From: Priestia aryabhattai B8W22
GTDB taxonomy: Bacteria > Bacillota > Bacilli > Bacillales > Bacillaceae_H
Assembly: GCF_000956595.1 (NCBI RefSeq)
Contig: NZ_JYOO01000022.1
Coordinates: 1 to 64,000 of the forward strand
Direction of reading: 5' to 3'
DNA length: 64,000 nucleotides
The translations under genes and the position numbers were made by a program. How positions within the stretch are numbered: the stretch's first letter is position 1; every line of letters begins with the position of its first letter. This document shows positions 9,058 through 17,415 of this stretch, piece after piece. The notes under the pieces were generated by a model, which had not been told where the DNA came from, searched no databases, and saw only the letters and a list, made by a program, of their open reading frames with translations.

Positions 9058-9525
9058 TTATGCCTTCGAATTAAAAATAGAGTTGGACTGAAACGATCTA
9101 TTATTTGTTTTTGTGTAATTGAACGAATCCTCTCGTTTCGATGGAACAAGAAGGTCTAGTTCGGTATGAATCAGCTGCAAAGACTGTGTGAGCAGCTGAT
9201 TGTTCAAGTCATTTGCATACTTTATATCTTGAATTATATCTATTAGCTGTTTTTGAAAGGGTATCAAGATGGAGTATTCAGAGAATGAGCCTGCTATTTC
9301 TTCAATGGAGCGAGCAGCATGTCCGCTTTTTTCCATCGCTTCTATACGTTTTGTTTCCAGTGCAGAAATAGCAGCTATATGAGATTGCTCTTTTTGCAAA
9401 GAAGCCGTCAATGCCCTTACATCTTGTTTAATAATAAAATTCGTTTTCTCTTTAACAATGACAGACAAACTTTTGTGAAGCGTTACTTGTTTTTCTAGTA
9501 TCGTTTGAATTTCTCGCACGTTCAA
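9058..9525 (-). CDS. flgN: FlgN family flagellar export chaperone (YvyG)
   Basis: This 155-residue, mostly helical protein matches the FlgN family by position immediately before flgK and by its coiled-coil pattern (IQTILEKQVTLHKSLSVIVKEKTNFII). FlgN holds FlgK and FlgL export-competent. The likely start is TTG at 9525 preceded by AAAGGACTG. Sequence conservation in this family is low, so the call rests largely on length, helical character and gene order yvyF-flgM-flgN-flgK. Confidence 0.85.
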   Translation of the reverse strand: MNVREIQTILEKQVTLHKSLSVIVKEKTNFIIKQDVRALTASLQKEQSHIAAISALETKRIEAMEKSGHAARSIEEIAGSFSEYSILIPFQKQLIDIIQDIKYANDLNNQLLTQSLQLIHTELDLLVPSKREDSFNYTKTNNRSFQSNSIFNSKA

Positions 9526-9540
9526 TCAATGTCAGTCCTT

Positions 9541-9795
9541 TTATTTTTTATAGAAATCTACAATACTTTTAGCAATTTCTTTTCCGTTAATTTCGTATGT
9601 TCCGCTGTTAATTTGCTGTTTTAGTTTCTCCAATTTTTCAAGTCTTTCTGGAGATGGTTCATTTCCCTGAAGTTTCTTCGCCTCAGATGAAATATGAATC
9701 TGATCTTGTGGATTCTTTTTAGAGACCTGTTCTGTTTTTTCTGATTGTTTTTTGTACGGATTTATTCCAAATAAGTTCGATGGGTTAATCTTCAT
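9541..9795 (-). CDS. flgM: Anti-sigma-D factor FlgM
   Basis: FlgM holds SigD inactive until the hook-basal body is complete and FlgM is secreted. The 84-residue protein has the disordered, charged N-terminal half and the C-terminal SigD-binding helices (ERLEKLEKLKQQINSGTYEINGKEIAKSIVDF). I use the ATG at 9795, preceded by GAGGTGAGAGAG; an upstream in-frame start at 9804 overlaps that ribosome site. A consensus SigD promoter lies just upstream, giving the expected feedback of SigD on its own inhibitor. Confidence 0.93.
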   Translation of the reverse strand: MKINPSNLFGINPYKKQSEKTEQVSKKNPQDQIHISSEAKKLQGNEPSPERLEKLEKLKQQINSGTYEINGKEIAKSIVDFYKK

Positions 9796-9840
9796 CTCTC
9801 TCACCTCTTTTTATATTTGTATCCGTTATCTCTATTCATT

Positions 9841-9867
9841 ATATCGGAATTTCCACCTAAACCTTTA
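9841..9867 (-). promoter_or_regulatory. SigD promoter of flgM
   Basis: On the minus strand TAAA (9864-9867), exactly 15 bases, and TCCGATAT (9841-9848) match the Bacillus SigD consensus TAAA-N15-GCCGATAT in all but one base. It lies about 45 bases before the flgM start. Confidence 0.88.
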
Positions 9868-9954
9868 GCATCGCCAAGGAAGTTGAGACCATTTTCACAT
9901 TCCACCTTAAACATAGGTCTATAGATAGAGAACCTGCAAACACTCAGCACACTT

Positions 9955-10368
9955 TTACTCTTTTTTCCTTTCATTAGAACGATAGGTGGGACGCGTCGGC
10001 TCTTCATTTGAACGAATGATCTCACGATTATGCTTGTCTAACCCATGTTTAATTTCTTGAGAACATGAATGGCAAAGTTTCCCTTCCCGAATCTGAGCGT
10101 TGCATTGCATGCATGGATAGCTTATATTTGGAAAATTAGTTAGCACTAAGCGACCTTGTCGAATAAATTGATGAATTAACGAATCTGAAACGCCCGTTTC
10201 TTTCATCACTTCGTAAGTTGTTGCTGTACGATTTGCTCTTTTCTTCAAGAATGAAGAGACACGTTGAAATAGAGCTTCTTCTTTGTCAAAACATGATTTA
10301 CATATGTTTATTGATCCCATTTTTACAAATAAATTACCGCATTCCCTGCAATTATCTAACGTTCCCAT
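9955..10368 (-). CDS. yvyF: YvyF, flagellar operon zinc-ribbon protein
   Basis: This is a 137-residue protein of the family found between comFC and flgM in Bacillus. Two cysteine pairs make up an N-terminal zinc ribbon (CRECGNLFVKMGSINICKSC), a second pair lies around residues 78-98 (CMQCNAQIREGKLCHSC), and between them is a possible HTH (TTYEVMKETGVSDSLIHQFIR). A DNA- or RNA-binding regulatory role in motility is suggested by the domains but unproven. GAGGAG precedes the ATG. Confidence 0.85.
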   Translation of the reverse strand: MGTLDNCRECGNLFVKMGSINICKSCFDKEEALFQRVSSFLKKRANRTATTYEVMKETGVSDSLIHQFIRQGRLVLTNFPNISYPCMQCNAQIREGKLCHSCSQEIKHGLDKHNREIIRSNEEPTRPTYRSNERKKE

Positions 10369-10429
10369 ATTCGAAACTCCTCATTTGTTTTTTATTTTAC
10401 TATCGGTCAAAGTTTTAAATTATACATCT

Positions 10430-11122
10430 TCATGCACGAATTAAAGTGAGCGAACGAACTGAACGTGCCCCAGCTTCCTGCAAACACTTTGCCGCTTGGC
10501 GCACGGTTGCTCCTGTTGTATAAATGTCATCAATCAAGAGAAATTCTTGATTCGTAACCATTGAGGAATTCACCACTTTAAATTCCGGTCTTTCTGCCAG
10601 CCGACTTCGCCTATTTTTCTTTGATTGCTTTGTTCCTGAACAGCGAACAAGCGGCATTTCTATATTGTCACTGATCAGTTCAGCTAGTGCTAAAGATTGG
10701 TTAAACCCTCTTTCGTATAATCTCTCGTCCGTTAAAGGTATAGGAACTAGTATAGCTTTTGGATTACATTCTTTTTTATAGAACTTATACCACTGCTCCT
10801 TGAATGCTTGGATAATTTCATAGTCTCCTTGAAATTTAAAACGTTCTATTATACTTTGCATAAAATTGCTGTACGTATAAAGAGAACGGTTAAAAAAAGA
10901 ACCATCATTCCATTTCTGACAGTCCTTACATGTGTCTAGCTCATAATGAGAAGGAGCCAGGTCTGCAAGAGAGCGGCCGCACCCCCTGCAAATGCTGCTG
11001 GTGATGATGGGACATCTTTGCAAGCAAACAGTACAAATCCTATCCGTTGAAGAAGGTTTTAACAATGATCTCCAATCGAAAGAAGAAACAAGGGGTTCAA
11101 AACAAATCAGACATATTGTCAT
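10430..11122 (-). CDS. comFC: ComFC, competence protein of the phosphoribosyltransferase family
   Basis: ComFC (230 residues) is needed for DNA uptake and integration during transformation. It starts with zinc-finger-type cysteines (CLICFEPL, CTVCLQRC, CRGCG, CKDC) and ends with a PRT fold: ILVPIPLTDERLYERGFNQS and the PRPP loop LLIDDIYTTGAT near residues 195-207. Its ATG overlaps the comFA stop codon by four bases (ATGA), indicating translational coupling. The comFB gene that lies between them in B. subtilis is missing. Confidence 0.94.
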   Translation of the reverse strand: MTICLICFEPLVSSFDWRSLLKPSSTDRICTVCLQRCPIITSSICRGCGRSLADLAPSHYELDTCKDCQKWNDGSFFNRSLYTYSNFMQSIIERFKFQGDYEIIQAFKEQWYKFYKKECNPKAILVPIPLTDERLYERGFNQSLALAELISDNIEMPLVRCSGTKQSKKNRRSRLAERPEFKVVNSSMVTNQEFLLIDDIYTTGATVRQAAKCLQEAGARSVRSLTLIRA

Positions 11123-12609
11123 CGATCAATCAGCCCTTCCTTATAAGCTAGAGCATTCATATATTCAATATGTCCTTTTGCTTTTCGCATAGACAGAGAT
11201 TGTCCATAATGAAAAAAGATCACGTCTCCCGCTGGAAATTGTGCACTCCTCCCTACTCTTCCTGAAATCTGCACAAGAGCACTTTCAGTAAAAATCGTTT
11301 CTTCTGCTCCCAATACTGCAACATCTATGTTGGGAACCGTTACGCCTCGCTCTAATATTGTTGTCGTTACTAAAATAACTAGCTGTCCTTCTCTAAATTT
11401 CATTACTTTTTCTTTTCGCTGGGAATCTTCAGCATGGACACCGTCTACCTTTTCGGTCAGCTTTCGAATCATGTCTGTGATCGGAGCAATCCACTTAATT
11501 TGCGGGACGAAGACAAAGCATTGTTTCCCTTCGTCTATTCTTTTTTTCAGCCATTTCTCAACATTAGCAGGTAAGGTATCTGTTTTTATTTTTTTCTTCC
11601 AATTGCCACACCATTCAAACCGAGGAACAGGAATAAGCATGCGGTGATAGCGGGCTGGAATTTTAACTACTTGTTTTCTTCCTTGCTCAACGTCTTTTTT
11701 TAATGATTCACTTGGAGTCGCTGTTAAATAAATCTTTGACGCAGCGTGTTTAGCTGCTTTTGCAACAGCATAGTGCAGCATAGGCTCTGTTGAATACGGA
11801 AATGCATCTACTTCGTCAATAATCAGCACATCGAACGCTTGATAATAATGCAGAAGTTGATGAGTGGTGGAAATAATAAGAGAGGATTCATGAAAACGGT
11901 CTTCGCTGCCTCCATACATAGCCAGCACAGCCATATCCGGAAATGCCGATTGAATTCTTGGCTTTAACTCAATAACTACGTCTGTTCTTGGAGTAGCAAT
12001 ACAGACTTTCTTTCCGCTGTTCAGCGCTGATTCAATACCTTTAAATAAAATTTCCGTTTTTCCTGCTCCGCAAACAGCCCAAATTAACAGCTCTTCATCC
12101 TTTTTTATAGCTTGAATGAGTTCATTTGAAGCACGTTCTTGAGCTTTAGACAGCGTTCCTTCCCAATTCATCACGCTGCTTTTTGGCAGGACATTCCTTT
12201 CTGGTCCTTCCCAGTTTATAAAGGGTGTGCACTCACTTACTTTGCCCATTACAATACACGCTCGGCAATAGCAGCACTCCTGGTGACATCTACTGCATGG
12301 AAATGAAGCAAAATAAAAGGGGCTATCACTTCCACACCGGTTGCATTTATATCCGTTTTCTTTCTGGGTAAGTGCTTTTTGATAGGAAATATATCCGTTT
12401 AGATAATGTTCATGAATAAGAGATAAAGGATAGGGAGTCCGAGTTAGTAGAAGCTGCTTTCCGCTTAGAGAGCGCTGAAGATCTAAAGAGTAGGGGTATG
12501 AAGGATTTAAAGGTGGAGTTCTCCACGTATCGATTTTTGAGAGTGGAAAAGCAGCTGGGCCAGGTACTTGAACGGGATCTAGCAATTCTTGTTTAACAGT
12601 AAAAAGCAT
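11119..12609 (-). CDS. comFA: ComFA, DEAD-box-like ATPase for DNA uptake
   Basis: ComFA is a membrane-associated superfamily 2 helicase-like ATPase that drives import of single-stranded transforming DNA. The 496-residue protein has a four-cysteine zinc finger (CNRCG..CSRCHQECCYCRAC), Walker A AVCGAGKTE, Walker B IIDEVDAF, motif III LTATPS and a C-terminal helicase half (TTTILERGVTVPNIDVAVLGAE, QISGRVGRS). I chose the ATG at 12609 with AAAGGA eight bases upstream rather than the first possible start at 12642. It is the first gene of the comF operon. Confidence 0.95.
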   Translation of the reverse strand: MLFTVKQELLDPVQVPGPAAFPLSKIDTWRTPPLNPSYPYSLDLQRSLSGKQLLLTRTPYPLSLIHEHYLNGYISYQKALTQKENGYKCNRCGSDSPFYFASFPCSRCHQECCYCRACIVMGKVSECTPFINWEGPERNVLPKSSVMNWEGTLSKAQERASNELIQAIKKDEELLIWAVCGAGKTEILFKGIESALNSGKKVCIATPRTDVVIELKPRIQSAFPDMAVLAMYGGSEDRFHESSLIISTTHQLLHYYQAFDVLIIDEVDAFPYSTEPMLHYAVAKAAKHAASKIYLTATPSESLKKDVEQGRKQVVKIPARYHRMLIPVPRFEWCGNWKKKIKTDTLPANVEKWLKKRIDEGKQCFVFVPQIKWIAPITDMIRKLTEKVDGVHAEDSQRKEKVMKFREGQLVILVTTTILERGVTVPNIDVAVLGAEETIFTESALVQISGRVGRSAQFPAGDVIFFHYGQSLSMRKAKGHIEYMNALAYKEGLIDR

Positions 12610-12652
12610 ATCTTCATTCCTTTCCATGTTTATCGTACACATCTATATACGC

Positions 12653-12669
12653 AAAAAAAGGTGTTTTTT
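12653..12669. promoter_or_regulatory. Possible ComK AT-box upstream of comFA
   Basis: A-tract and T-tract fit AAAA-N5-TTTT, the half-site of a ComK box, about 45 bases before the comFA start. ComK needs two such boxes at set spacings and I see only one, so this is weak. Confidence 0.3.
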
Positions 12670-12674
12670 CCTGC

Positions 12675-12704
12675 AAAAAAAACCAAATCAAATGATTTGG
12701 TTTT
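12675..12704 (-). terminator. Terminator after degV
   Basis: On the minus strand AACCAAATCA and TGATTTGGTT pair around a two-base centre and are followed by T6, three bases after the degV stop. Confidence 0.88.
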
Positions 12705-12707
12705 CGA

Positions 12708-13553
12708 TTACTTTTTATACCAGCCTATACCGATGGCACCTTCACCTAAATGCGTGCCAATGACAGCGCCAAAATAAGAAAGGCTCCATTCAATATGAGG
12801 ATATTCTTGTTCTAAGTCTCGTTGAATTTCTTTTGCTTCATTTTCACGATTAGAATGAATAACTACAGCTTTCATAGGTACGTTTTCTTTTGCATCTTCA
12901 TCAAGAAGCTCGGTAATTCGTTTTAATGCTCGCTTACGCGTACGAATTTTTTCAAACGGAACAATTTTTTTAGATTCAAAATGGAGCACGGGCTTTACTT
13001 GAAGCAGACTTCCGATAATAGCCTGAGCTGCATTTAGGCGACCTCCGCGTTGTAAATGCGATAGATCATCTACCATGAAATACGCATGCATTGATAGTTT
13101 CATCTCTTCGAAACGCGCAATGATTTCGTCAGGATGTTTATTTAAGCGGACCATCTCGGCTCCTTCAATCGCATAAAAGCCTTGAACCATACAGCTGATC
13201 TCTGAATCAAATACGTGCACGTCAAAGTCTTCTACCATGCTACCTGCCGTCAAAGCACCCTGGTACGTTCCGCTAATTCCACTAGATAACGTAATAACGA
13301 TAGCTGCATCGAAGTGATCTCGTTTTAACTGTTCAAACAACTCTACAAATTCTCCGATAGCAGGCTGAGAAGTGGTTGGAAGATTTTTTGCTTCTTTAAT
13401 TTTTTCAAAATATTGATCTGCGGTCATATCTACTTCTTCACGATATGTTTCTTCACCAAAAATAACGCTTAGCGGTACCATATGTATATGATAGTTTGAT
13501 CGAATTTCCTCTGATATATAGGCGGTACTATCTGTAATAATTGCTGTTTTCAT
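12708..13553 (-). CDS. degV: DegV family fatty-acid-binding protein
   Basis: DegV (281 residues) binds a long-chain fatty acid and in Gram-positive bacteria can supply fatty acid kinase FakA. The family motifs are ITDSTAYI at the start, FEKIKEAKNLPTTSQPA around residues 59-74, ITLSSGISGTYQGA, and LSHLQRGGRLN. I use the ATG at 13553, giving MKTAIITDS as in relatives; the earlier ATG at 13568 overlaps the likely ribosome site AAAGGATGG. In B. subtilis the gene lies directly after degU; here three genes intervene. Confidence 0.93.
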   Translation of the reverse strand: MKTAIITDSTAYISEEIRSNYHIHMVPLSVIFGEETYREEVDMTADQYFEKIKEAKNLPTTSQPAIGEFVELFEQLKRDHFDAAIVITLSSGISGTYQGALTAGSMVEDFDVHVFDSEISCMVQGFYAIEGAEMVRLNKHPDEIIARFEEMKLSMHAYFMVDDLSHLQRGGRLNAAQAIIGSLLQVKPVLHFESKKIVPFEKIRTRKRALKRITELLDEDAKENVPMKAVVIHSNRENEAKEIQRDLEQEYPHIEWSLSYFGAVIGTHLGEGAIGIGWYKK

Positions 13554-13659
13554 AAGATAGGGATCCATCCTTTGTTATATAAAATAATTTCACTCTATTC
13601 TACAACATTTAGGATTAAAATGCATGTAACGAGAGGTTTACCTATTAGTAAAAGCTCAC

Positions 13660-14097
13660 TCACGTATACATATTAATTAACAAACCTTGGATTTCTCCAA
13701 CCCGCTTGAGTAAATTTAAACTGTCTTTTTCTTTTTGAAGGATATCATTTGTCAAGTCAACTAGTTTCATATCTACTTCTTTCACTAACTTATATATTTT
13801 AGTCGTTCCTCTATGATTAAATCCTCTTTCTTCATGCAGTTCAAAACCATTTTTAACGACTTCGTTCATAAACTGCTTCACAAGTGTCTTGTATTTTCGC
13901 AAGGAATCAATAGTGTTACTTTTTACTAACTGCTTTCCCTGTTCTTCAATTTTATTTATTACTTGAGTTAAATGTTCATAGGTCAGTTCTTTTTGTTTCT
14001 TTACCATTACTCCTGTAAATGAAGCCGAACTACTTACTTCTTTTTCTCTAATGAGATTCACGGAAGAAGAAAGACCGTTAATTCGCTGTAACTCCAC
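13660..14097 (-). CDS. YaaR family protein (DUF327)
   Basis: A 145-residue, strongly helical and basic protein resembling the YaaR/DUF327 family: the KYKTLVKQFMNEVVKNGFELHE segment, the GTTKIYKLVKEVDMKLVDLTNDILQKE helix and the C-terminal RVGEIQGLLINMY are typical. The start is GTG at 14097 behind AGGAGAGG. The family's biochemical function is unknown, although members often sit with flagellar genes. It lies next to a FliS paralogue between degV and degU, and the two probably form one transcript. This insertion is absent from the B. subtilis order. Confidence 0.8.
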   Translation of the reverse strand: MELQRINGLSSSVNLIREKEVSSSASFTGVMVKKQKELTYEHLTQVINKIEEQGKQLVKSNTIDSLRKYKTLVKQFMNEVVKNGFELHEERGFNHRGTTKIYKLVKEVDMKLVDLTNDILQKEKDSLNLLKRVGEIQGLLINMYT

Positions 14098-14217
14098 TAT
14101 GTACCTCTCCTTTCTCTGTTAGTATACACTCCATTGCGTTTAGACTTTTAGATGTGCTAGCTTGATTAGCTGAAAAGTTTCGAGAGGCATCTGATGCGTG
14201 GATATGATGATTATCCT

Positions 14218-14652
14218 TTAGCTAAGAGTGATACTTATGTGCTGTTCATAAGAAGACAGCTTGCTTTTTCGGGGCGAAGAGGTAACTTTAGGCGTCGCTT
14301 TTAACACTTCATTCCAAGCGTTAGAAAGCTTCTTCATCACTTGTTGAACTTCACATAAAATAAACGTATCTTTTTTAAAATTAGCCATAATTAATCGCTC
14401 AGACATATAGTTGTAAAGGGTATCTAACTGCTCTGCAATAATACCTACTTGATATGTTAAGCCAATTCCTAGCCGATATAAAATATCGTTGCACTGTTTA
14501 ATTTTTTCATTCGCTGTAAAATAATCGCTGTGGTGAATTGCTATTACAGCTTCATCAATATTTTGAATAAATTTTTCATACATCATAGCTGTTAGCTCTT
14601 GCGGAGATTTATGATAAATTAATTCTTCCGTTATAAAATTCAGCTTCATCAC
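14218..14652 (-). CDS. FliS-family flagellar protein (paralogue)
   Basis: This 144-residue helical protein has the FliS pattern: KSPQELTAMMYEKFIQNIDEAV near residues 15-36 corresponds to the FliS helix that normally reads TPGELTLMLYNGCLKFI, followed by NEKIKQCNDILYRLGIGL and LYNYMSERLIMANFKKD. FliS proteins chaperone flagellin. This copy is away from fliD-fliS-fliT and lacks a neighbouring flagellin, so it may serve another flagellin or an accessory role. The C-terminus is basic and Ser-rich. The start overlaps a double ATG; GAAGGTGAT lies upstream. Confidence 0.8.
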   Translation of the reverse strand: MMKLNFITEELIYHKSPQELTAMMYEKFIQNIDEAVIAIHHSDYFTANEKIKQCNDILYRLGIGLTYQVGIIAEQLDTLYNYMSERLIMANFKKDTFILCEVQQVMKKLSNAWNEVLKATPKVTSSPRKSKLSSYEQHISITLS

Positions 14653-14707
14653 CTTCTTGCCTTATTTAAATCAGTTTTCTATTTGTTTCACTCTAACTTT
14701 TAAATTT

Positions 14708-14920
14708 TTAAAGGGTACCAGTTGAGGTTTGAATAAATTCTTCTACAACCTCATATGTATCTGAATGTATTGAAGACCTTCCTTTACAAGAGCTTGCATC
14801 AAATTGATGAACATTGTTTTGAGGTATGGATGCTTTCGTCGAAAGTTGTAGGATCCTTAAGATTTCCTTTATCCTTAAGCGAAGTTGAAAGACGAGTAAA
14901 TGCGCAAAGGTATCATCCAT
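14708..14920 (-). CDS. Small protein of unknown function, 70 residues
   Basis: I do not recognise this ORF. It begins MDDTFAHLLVFQLRLRIKEIL, an amphipathic helix, then becomes polar and ends with a short acidic helix (DTYEVVEEFIQTST). An AGGAAGG motif precedes the ATG, though close to it. It lies between degU and the FliS paralogue in the same direction, beyond the degU terminator, and would be the first gene of the small fliS-yaaR unit. It may be real, or a chance frame in the leader of that unit. Confidence 0.45.
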   Translation of the reverse strand: MDDTFAHLLVFQLRLRIKEILRILQLSTKASIPQNNVHQFDASSCKGRSSIHSDTYEVVEEFIQTSTGTL

Positions 14921-15021
14921 CGCCTTCCTAAAAGATATCTTCTTCCCTTAACTTATCGGTTGTTTCCCTCTCTCATTACACATGACTTTTTACCCACAAT
15001 TTCAAAAAAAGTTATAAAAAG

Positions 15022-15060
15022 AAAAAAAAAGTCCGATATACCTAGTGGTATATCAGACTT
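15022..15060 (-). terminator. Terminator after degU
   Basis: Minus-strand stem of 14 base pairs with one mismatch (AAGTCTGATATACC with GGTATATCGGACTT, loop ACTA) followed by a T9 tract. It begins just after the degU stop. Confidence 0.9.
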
Positions 15061-15066
15061 TTGAAC

Positions 15067-15750
15067 TTATCTTACTTCTACCCAGCCGTTTTTGATTGCC
15101 ACAACAACAGCTTGAGTACGATCATTTACATTCATTTTTTGCAAAATATTACTCACATGGTTTTTAACGGTTTTTTCACTAATATATAATGCTTCTCCGA
15201 TTCCTCGGTTACTTTTACCATCAGCCAACAGTTGTAGCACTTCGCACTCACGACGTGTTAACAAATGTAGCGGACGGCGAATCTCAATTGGTTCGTGCGG
15301 ATAAGAAGACGATTGCCCTTGAGCTGCCAGTCGACGGTACTCTTTTACTAAACTATGCGTTACTTTCGGGTGTAAATATGAACCACCTTCTGCAACTACT
15401 TTCACTGCCTCAATTAACGCATCCGCATCCATTTCTTTTAGCAGATAGCCTCGTGCACCTGTTTGTAAGGCATGAGTTACATATGTCTCATCATCATGGA
15501 TAGATAAGATAATAACTTTAGCGTCCGGATTTACTTCTACAAGCTTTTTCGTAGCTTCTACACCATTCACAGCCGGCATGTTAATATCCATGATTACAAC
15601 ATCAGGTTGATGTTCTTCTACAAGGTCAATAACTTCGCTACCGTCGTCACCTTCTGCAACTACTTCAAAATCTTTTTCGAAATCTAAAATTCTTTTTACT
15701 CCTTCACGGAATAATTGGTGATCGTCGATTATGATAATTCTTGTCTGCAT
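15067..15750 (-). CDS. degU: Two-component response regulator DegU
   Basis: DegU (227 residues) controls degradative enzymes, competence, motility and biofilm genes. The receiver domain has the acidic pair DD at 9-10, phospho-acceptor Asp at 55 (VVIMDINMP) and the conserved Lys after helix 4 (YLLKEMDAD). The C-terminal NarL/LuxR-type HTH reads [42 protein letters not shown] precedes the ATG. It is the second gene of degSU, 77 bases after degS. Confidence 0.98.
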   Translation of the reverse strand: MQTRIIIIDDHQLFREGVKRILDFEKDFEVVAEGDDGSEVIDLVEEHQPDVVIMDINMPAVNGVEATKKLVEVNPDAKVIILSIHDDETYVTHALQTGARGYLLKEMDADALIEAVKVVAEGGSYLHPKVTHSLVKEYRRLAAQGQSSSYPHEPIEIRRPLHLLTRRECEVLQLLADGKSNRGIGEALYISEKTVKNHVSNILQKMNVNDRTQAVVVAIKNGWVEVR

Positions 15751-15827
15751 GTTTGATTCCTCCCCAAATCGAACAACAAATGTTTTACTCTATATTGACC
15801 CCTATTTATATACATATCTCTGCCTTT

Positions 15828-16976
15828 TTAAGCGGCTATAATCGGTACTTTAATCATAACAAGCGTGCCTTGATTAATTTTCGAATGAACAGAAATAGTC
15901 CCATCTAACAAATCAACACGCTCTTTCATTCCTATTAAGCCGAACGAATTCTCTTTTTTCTCTTCTTGATTAAAACCACAGCCGTCATCTTTGACCAGCA
16001 AAATAGCGTGTTCATTGTTGAACTCTATCTTCACTTGGATTTCCGTTGCGTCTGCATGTTTTAATGCGTTCGTTACAGCTTCTTGCACTAGACGAAACAG
16101 TGCTACTTCTAATTTTGAAGCAGTTCGCTTCTCTTGTCCAATGGAAATAAACGTAATCCGAGGCTTGCCTTCATTATAATCTTCAATTGTATCAAGATAT
16201 TTACGCAGCGTCGGAATTAGACCTAAGTCGTCAAGTGCCATCGGTCTTAAATCATATATAATTCGACGCACTTCGTATAGGGCAGAACGAACCATTTTTC
16301 GTAAATCTCGAATTTCTTCCATTGCTTCTTTTGCACTACGTTCCCGGTAAATTCGGTCAATTAATTCCGATCTCATCATAACATTTGCAAGCATTTGAGC
16401 TGGGCCGTCATGAATCTCTCTGGACAAACGTTTCCGTTCCTCTTCCTGAGCTTCAATAATCCGAAAGCCAAAATACTCTTTTTGAATAGCATCTTCTACT
16501 ATTTCCCCTACTTGTTTTAAATCACTTGTTAAATAATTTAACACAACGGAAATTTGACCTACTAGGTGATCTGCACGTTTAATCGTTTCTTCCAATGTAA
16601 GCAAGCGTCTTTCTAGTTCATCTCGACGATTACGCAGCTGATATTCGCTTTGCTGATTCATCAGCAGCTTGGTTTGTAATTCATGTGCTTTTTCATAAGC
16701 ATCTTTTACTTCAGGCTCTGAATAAATTTGAAAATGTCGGCTCACATCAGACAAACGCTTTCGAGCCAACCTTGCCTGAGTTTCCAATTTATCGCCTTGC
16801 TCTATCGTCTCAAGAACTTTTCCTTTTAACACTTCTAACTCTTCTTTAATTTGCTGATATTCTTGTCTGGCATCTTCAGAAAGACGATAGACTTCATTTT
16901 TACTATCTCCTACTGTGCCAATAATCTTCTCAAAAATTTCATCAAGTGCCTTGCTTGTTAATTTATGTTTCGACAT
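15828..16976 (-). CDS. degS: Sensor histidine kinase DegS
   Basis: DegS is a cytoplasmic kinase that phosphorylates DegU. The 382-residue protein has no membrane segment. The N-terminal half is a long sensor coiled coil, the phospho-accepting His is H189 in LSREIHDGPAQ, and the HATPase region carries the N box (QEAVTNALKHA), DDGCGF and GLIGMKERV. GGGGTGAGTAA precedes the ATG. It is transcribed leftward from the same intergenic region as the divergent yvyE. Confidence 0.98.
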   Translation of the reverse strand: MSKHKLTSKALDEIFEKIIGTVGDSKNEVYRLSEDARQEYQQIKEELEVLKGKVLETIEQGDKLETQARLARKRLSDVSRHFQIYSEPEVKDAYEKAHELQTKLLMNQQSEYQLRNRRDELERRLLTLEETIKRADHLVGQISVVLNYLTSDLKQVGEIVEDAIQKEYFGFRIIEAQEEERKRLSREIHDGPAQMLANVMMRSELIDRIYRERSAKEAMEEIRDLRKMVRSALYEVRRIIYDLRPMALDDLGLIPTLRKYLDTIEDYNEGKPRITFISIGQEKRTASKLEVALFRLVQEAVTNALKHADATEIQVKIEFNNEHAILLVKDDGCGFNQEEKKENSFGLIGMKERVDLLDGTISVHSKINQGTLVMIKVPIIAA

Positions 16977-17415
16977 TTACTCACCCCAAACTATACTCAC
17001 ATTCGGAGAAATGTCTATACGTTCATGCTATATATAGTATTCGTATGACCTATCTGAATTGTGAGGATAAGATCCATATTTTCTCCCTATCTGACTTTTT
17101 ATATCCAAAAAGTAACGGTTGTTTTTAGTACCCTCAAACTCGACATCAATCGACGCTTGACTCGCGTTATTTGAATAGATTACCACTTACGCTCACTCTT
17201 CAACAGTGACTAACTGCCTGTTTAAATCATTTCATTATTTAGCTATACAAGCCTGCACACTGCTTTATTATAACGTATATTCTGTATGGCTTGTTTAAGT
17301 GATGTTGAATTTGATTAATTGATGTCTTTTCATAAACATTTTATACTAATAGCAAGTAAACAGTACGTAAATACCCGTTTTTCTTCTATTTATAACGCTA
17401 AGGAGGATTTTTTGA
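16977..17415. other. Divergent intergenic region degS / yvyE
   Basis: About 440 bases without a gene. The right half carries a clear promoter for yvyE, listed separately. A degS promoter should lie near 17000-17080 on the minus strand, where several TATA-like hexamers occur, but I cannot choose one. Confidence 0.5.
17319..17347 (+). promoter_or_regulatory. SigA-type promoter of yvyE
   Basis: TTGATG (17319-17324), a 17-base spacer and TATACT (17342-17347) form a good housekeeping promoter about 70 bases before the yvyE start. Confidence 0.65.
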
